Under the pieces are notes generated by a model, which worked only from the letters and a program-made list of their open reading frames with translations, searched no databases and was not told the origin of the DNA. Made by a program: the position numbers and the translations under genes. Below are positions 59,023 through 64,000 of a stretch of DNA of 64,000 nt, piece by piece. Source of the DNA: Synaphobranchus kaupii (Eukaryota > Chordata > Actinopteri > Anguilliformes > Synaphobranchidae); NCBI GenBank assembly GCA_029718625.1, contig CM056395.1, forward strand, positions 22,054,244 to 22,118,243. The letters run 5' to 3'. The number at the start of each line of letters is the position of its first letter. Position 1 is the first letter of the stretch.

Positions 59023-59409
59023 GAGCTATGACATTAATAGCCAATAGGAAAACAAGATGTGATGAGCTATCACATTATTAGCCAATGGGAAAACAAGATG
59101 TGATGAGCTATCACATTATTAGCCAATGGGAAAACAAGATGTGATGAGCTATCACATTATTAGCCAATGGGAAAACAAGATGTGATGAGCTATCACATTA
59201 AACAAGATGTGATGAGCGATCACATTATTAGCCAATGGGAAAACAAGATGTGATGAGCGATCACATTATTAGCCACTGGGAAAACAAGATGTGATGAGCT
59301 ATCACATTATTAGCCAATGGGAAAACAAGATGTGACGAGCTATCACATTATTAGCCAATGGGAAAACCAGATGTGATGAGTGATAACATTATTAGCCAAT
59401 GGGAAAACT
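59023..59409. repeat. 41-bp minisatellite, about 10 copies, each with a CCAAT box
   Basis: Units start at 59023, 59064, 59105, 59146, 59187 (shortened to 27 bp), 59214, 59255, 59296, 59337 and 59378. Unit core: GAGCTATCACATTATTAGCC then AATGGGAAAACAAGATGTGA. Most units contain TAGCCAATGGG, and each junction makes the palindrome-like TGTGATGAGCTATCACA. Confidence 0.95.
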
Positions 59410-60426
59410 GTGAGCAAGATGCACCATGCTCTGAGAGAGAATGAAATGTGACCAAGCTATTGCCAAATCTTTTATAACCAAGCAGATCTGATTATGTTCC
59501 CTGCAAGTGTTATACAAGGACAATAGAAAAGAGACACAAGTGCTTTGTATTGTCCTTGTGCAAAAACCATAACAATATAGAACCTGTCACTTCTATTTCC
59601 ACAGGCACTAACACTGTGGCATGCCGTTCCGGTACGACAATGAAGTGACAATCAGTCAATTCTACAAGCATAACAATGTAGCAATGACCAGAGCAGGACA
59701 ATATTTTCCCCCAACTGAATTATATTAAGAGCTACAGGTGGTCCATGATGACTCAGCAAAGTCTAACTGAAATGTGGCTACTGCCATTGATTCAACCAAA
59801 CATACATTGAACAGGGTGACATCGGTCAAAGCAATAATCAATAATCAATAATAAGTAAGTATCCTACTTGGAACTTTTAGGAAAAAGAAGGTGCACTTTT
59901 CTGTATTATTTATTTCAGAACGGGTTTGATACTAAAAACACGTTGTTGTTTTTTATATGCTTTCACGGAGACGTGTCATATACCTTCTTCATTCTTAAAG
60001 TGTTTATTTTTTCTCTATTTCCAGCTTGCACTAGAAATATTTATTAATTTATTTATTTCTTTTTAATTTGTAATGTTTGCCACCGAATCACAAATGTTCT
60101 GCCATGTTGTAAATAGGTCTGTATCACACAAACACATTTTTTTCTGCAAGAAAACATTTGTTTATTTTTATTTTTTTATACGGACCTTCCACTTTTATTC
60201 CCACACTGAAAGACATTAAAGGTTATTGTTATCTGAAGTTTTTGAAAACCTGGGCCGCTATGGATAGCAATCCATACATGACCAAGGAGAAAAACATAAA
60301 TTAAGTCACAATTTGTAATTCACATTTTCATAACGTACAATAAAAATATAAACAGACACTTACAGTACATGGTTATTTGCAGGACAGCATGCCATACATG
60401 TCATATAATAGAAAGAAAATACTCCT
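59410..60426. other. Non-coding stretch, no gene recognised
   Basis: Unique AT-rich sequence; no supported feature. Confidence 0.5.
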
Positions 60427-61130
60427 GGGCCCAGTTGTTCAAAAAGTTTAATCTGGATCAGAATGATCTGGATTTGGAAATCCCGTGTTTTTCTATCCAG
60501 TATCAGGTAATCCTTTTGTGCCGGCTTTTCAAAGCAACATTGGATTGGATCACCCTGATCCAGATACAAACTTTTCAAGATTATCAAATCCGGATTACCA
60601 GTGCTCTAAATGGGACTATACCACAATGTAGGCTACTAGCTATGTAAAGAACAACAGGTAGAATAGCCAGTCACTTTAAGTGTTTTTATTTGAAGAGACA
60701 GAAAACAGCACAATAAAACAATACAAACATCTCGTTCCATTTTCACTTTCTTTAAAACAGTCAGACCCCTCATCTGACCCACAACAAATAAATAAAAACA
60801 AACAAATATACATTATTCACATGATACAAATGTTGTCTTATTTGACCAATTTTAAAGTTTTATTACATTTTGTTCCTGAAATCCACCCTGAATCCACCCT
60901 TCTGCTGGGATCAGGATAATCCAGATTTTTTGTATCAAAGGTATCCCAATCCTATTAAAAAGTTTTGAACAACACATACTGAAGGTTTGATCCAGATGAA
61001 AACCAAGACTTGGATTATGTGATCTAATCCGATTTCAGAATCCTTTTTTTCTTTTGAACAACCCATTTTCAAGATTTGATCCAATCCGATAGCCGAAATC
61101 CGATCAGATTACTTCTGAACAACTGGGCCC
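60427..61130. mobile_element. Non-autonomous transposon with GGGCCCAGTTGTTCA ends
   Basis: Inverted ends GGGCCCAGTTGTTCAAAAAG and, on the minus strand, GGGCCCAGTTGTTCAGAAGT. The interior has repeated GGATCA/TGATCC and AATCCGGATT-type motifs near both ends. No transposase is recognised. Superfamily uncertain (GGGCC ends suggest a PIF/Harbinger- or ISL2EU-like element); flanks give no clear duplication. Confidence 0.75.
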
Positions 61131-61131
61131 T

Positions 61132-61275
61132 GGGGCCTATATCACGAAGAAGGATTACTGAGTTAGCTGGATAACTGCACTGAGTAAAACCCGAACCTGC
61201 TCTATTTACTTCAGTCCATGTTCCAGATTTGGGAGGGTTCCAGGTTTTACTCCAGTGCAGTTATCCAGCTGGGTT
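61132..61275. mobile_element. MITE copy 2 (GGGGCCTATATCACGAAG), abutting the previous element
   Basis: Same family as 57990-58147: ATCACGAAGAAGGATTACTG, then AGTTAGCTGGATAACTGCAC and the shared TTTACTTCAGTCCATGTTCC, with inverted CAGTGCAGTTATCCAGCT near its end. It begins directly after the GGGCCC of the neighbouring element. Confidence 0.8.
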
Positions 61276-61644
61276 TGGAGGAGGTTTTAGTGTGTGTACT
61301 GTCATGCAAAACAATACACAGTTTTAGTGCCCATAAGAGCCCTTCGTCTGATGATCAGCACAACTGCATGTTGGTCGTTTTACAATCACCCTTTGAAATG
61401 GTTACATGTTTTAAATATTTAGTCAGTTCAGCAACTATTTTAGTACTACTCGTTGATCAACGATTCCACAGCGGAAGGGCGGTGAAGTGAGTAAACATTG
61501 ATGCACTAAAAAAAAAAGAAGCATTTAAATGCCATTTATACTGCATTTATACTGCACTGCAGCCCTGATAGCATTCTGCTGCTTGCAATGTATCGCAGTC
61601 CACATATGTCTTTTTCACCAATTCTGGGGAAAAGTAATATTACA
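61276..61644. other. Non-coding stretch, no gene recognised
   Basis: Nothing recognised before the ATT microsatellite. Confidence 0.5.
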
Positions 61645-61647
61645 TTG

Positions 61648-61732
<85 letters not shown>
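61645..61732. repeat. (ATT)n microsatellite
   Basis: About 29 ATT units, directly visible. Confidence 0.96.
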
Positions 61733-61734
<2 letters not shown>

Positions 61735-63515
61735 TTCTTTTAATTTCATTTAATTTTTTATTTTTTTTTACTTTTGAAGTTATTTAAAAGTTATTAAGTT
61801 TATTCCACAAAACTTTGTGTGTGTATTGGTTGCGTCTATGCTGCCTTGATCTGTTTGAAAGGATGTGCTAAATGAAATATTTGTTTTGTGGGGAAAAAAA
61901 AGCAATTACATCACAAAGTTTGACGCAGGATCAAGGAGGATCAGGAGGCTCAGACAGGCATTTCCATTACTGTTTGCCCCTTCTGCAATTACTGCGTTTG
62001 ATTGAACTCATCAAAGCATAGAAATGCTCAAAATTAAACTGATTAGCAACAACATGCATGAGTGCCTGTCTCCAGGAAACAGGCTATTGCATATTTAGCT
62101 TATTTACTGTGAGCAATTACATGCTTGAGAATGCTGCAGTTACATACTTTATACCTTGCTGCAGGTTGCTGGAAGTAGTTTGTGTGTCAATTTGTTGTGT
62201 TAACTAAACGGATATGGACCAAATATCTAAAATGATAACCCTTGCAGATTACTTCATAATTGCATGAATTAATCAATACATGCAGTATATTTATTAGCTA
62301 TGGGGTTAGCCATATCTGGAACTTCATATAACATCTTCCAGTGTTAAATCAACTTTAATAGAAAATAATTTACTCTGATTGAATACATACAATCTGTTGT
62401 AGACTTACACAAACTGTGTTAAAGCTGAATTAACACATCATTTTTAACACTGATCATCAGTGTTTAAAGGACGATCCTGGCTTGGTGAATGTGGATCAGC
62501 ACTTTGAGCATGGGAAAAGTACTCTATAAATAAAATTAATTATTATTATTAGTATTATTATCAGCAGCAGAACGGACAGTAGATAGGCCCCGGTAGGCTT
62601 TGAAAAAGTTCTGGGATAAAATCTTACCATCAACCTCATTCTGACCTCACCATCATGGCAAAAAGCGTGAATGTTGTGCCCAACAGGCAAATGCAGATGG
62701 TAAAAAAAAAAATGAATAAAAATAAATCATATATCAATTAATTGATGTATTATGTCTTTTGAATTCCCAGCGACAGTTTATGAACCGGTTTCCTTCCTGC
62801 ATTAGCGCTTTAGCATAGCGTTCCCACCCATATCCACACTCAGTATCCTGTGGCAGCTGCAGGATCATTATGCTAGCACTGTATGCACGCTGAGCAAAAC
62901 AATGATGAGATGTACGTCACTCATAATTCAGCTAGGCCCACTGACATACTTAGGAAGCATAATCATAACCCCCACCCCCCTTCCCCACAGACAACACAGG
63001 TTTTGGAGGTAAAGATGTGAACAGCTGTGACTTATGGGGGATGGGGGCATCGTGAATGGCATGAATTTCATTCAGATTCAAAAACTATAGATCTAATTAA
63101 AATTCTAATTAAATTAAAGTTGAAGGCTGCTTCCTTTAGCACATAGTTTCACAAGCATCCTCTAATGGCCAGCGTAGCTAGACAACGTCAGGGGGGCGTG
63201 GGATAATGGCAGCTTTAATGGGCTACACTTGTCCACTAATGGACATTAGCCCATTAAAGGACTACCTAACTTGTTATCCATTGGATGTGATACAGGTAGA
63301 AGAACCTTACAAGTGGATCAGTTTCACGTTCGTATGTATAATGGACTATAATTGGGTTACAGCGTGATCTAAAGCTGAGCATCATGGATCACCCTGACAA
63401 TGTATGCCATTTTATTATTTAAATAAAAATAAAAAATAAAAATAAAAATAACAGCTATATCAGCATTTTAAATGTGAAGGTAAAATGTGGTGAATTTTTT
63501 ACTTGTTTTATATTT

Positions 63516-63518
<3 letters not shown>
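61733..63518. other. Non-coding stretch with a MITE-like fragment at 62338-62465
   Basis: GTGTTAAATCAACTTTAATA at about 62341 and later GAATTAACACATC, TTTTAACACTG belong to the ATTTAACAC-type small repeat family seen at 1.8, 40.2 and 42.0 kb. An (AAATA)n tract lies at 63419-63450. No gene. Confidence 0.5.

Positions 63519-63592
<74 letters not shown>
63519..63592. repeat. (TA)n microsatellite
   Basis: About 37 TA units, directly visible. Confidence 0.97.
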
Positions 63593-63596
<4 letters not shown>

Positions 63597-64000
63597 TTTT
63601 TTTTTACAAATAAATATGAACACCCCAACCTGTCATATGCAAACGTTCCAATGCTAAATGTTTGTGAAAAATCAGCTTTTTCTATTTACGGAACTTCAAT
63701 GAAAATAAGGGGATGGCAAAATGGAAATGAATCTAACACTAATTTAAAAATGAATGCTCTAACGCATGGTGGAGAGAAACAATGTGTATTAATTGTTTTA
63801 TTCTGGTATCATAAATTACACTGTTTGAAAGTGGAAGGGATGTGTTTATCATACTTTACTTGAAATGGTTTAGGTGGTTTAATGGTTTAGATAATTGCAC
63901 TAATATTTTAATGCCAAAAAGTTAATAACAAATGGCTTTGTAAAACCAAGTAGGATTTCGCTCAAACCTACAAAACGATGTTGTCTGAGCTCTGCCGACA
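63593..64000. other. Non-coding stretch, no gene recognised
   Basis: Unique sequence to the window end; the open frame at 63651-63863 shows no domain. Confidence 0.5.

Noticed and set aside
59023..59409. CRISPR-like array (41-bp repeats)
   Set aside because: Units are contiguous with no unique spacers, and this is a vertebrate genome; it is a minisatellite.

Overview
The window looks like a teleost (ray-finned fish) genomic segment. It is AT-rich, dominated by non-coding sequence and simple repeats, and carries repeat families typical of fish: a Gmr1-like Ty3/gypsy element, Tc1 elements including a Sleeping-Beauty-type one, hAT-type MITEs, tRNA-derived SINEs with an L2-type tail, and a piggyBac. 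I cannot name the species. No complete host gene is visible.

Layout. 1-9.8 kb: non-coding DNA with small tandem arrays, microsatellites and one palindromic MITE (6426-6608). 9.8-11.05 kb: a 49-bp minisatellite, then the 3' end of a minus-strand host gene (stop at 10374, poly(A) signal at 10076) running into a 500-N assembly gap. 11.05-14.2 kb: a nest of TA-flanked IS630/Tc1-like transposons interrupted by a LINE scrap and another inverted-repeat element. 14.2-24.1 kb: mostly unannotatable sequence with a 42-bp minisatellite at 22.9 kb. 24.2-28.6 kb: a non-LTR retrotransposon split by a 3.25-kb piggyBac-like element with exact TTAA duplications; the piggyBac keeps only a short first exon. 29.4-30.8 kb: a decayed Tc1 element beside a dense cluster of TATAG motifs. 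34.6-39.6 kb: a complete, apparently very young Gmr1-like Ty3/gypsy retrotransposon (minus strand; LTRs identical by eye, 5-bp target duplication, one open gag-pol frame). 40.4-42.1 kb: a hAT-like element and a SINE that hosts a strong hairpin. 43.7 kb: an 185-bp hAT MITE with perfect 8-bp duplications. 48.0 kb: a truncated Sleeping-Beauty-like Tc1. 48.8-51.0 kb: an inverted-repeat-bounded element carrying remnants of a spliced gene from a poorly characterised protein family. 51.1-52.6 kb: an intact Tc1 transposon with a DD34E transposase. 53.5-64 kb: minisatellites (24 bp and 41 bp units), a LINE remnant, and several MITEs.

The open coding capacity is selfish DNA: the Gmr1-like polyprotein (about 1,410 residues) and the Tc1 transposase (342 residues). 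Two things deserve most attention: the intact Gmr1-like element, whose integrase lies before reverse transcriptase and whose capsid region resembles the SCAN domain; and the 48.8-51.0 kb element, whose gene family I cannot place in any named transposon superfamily.
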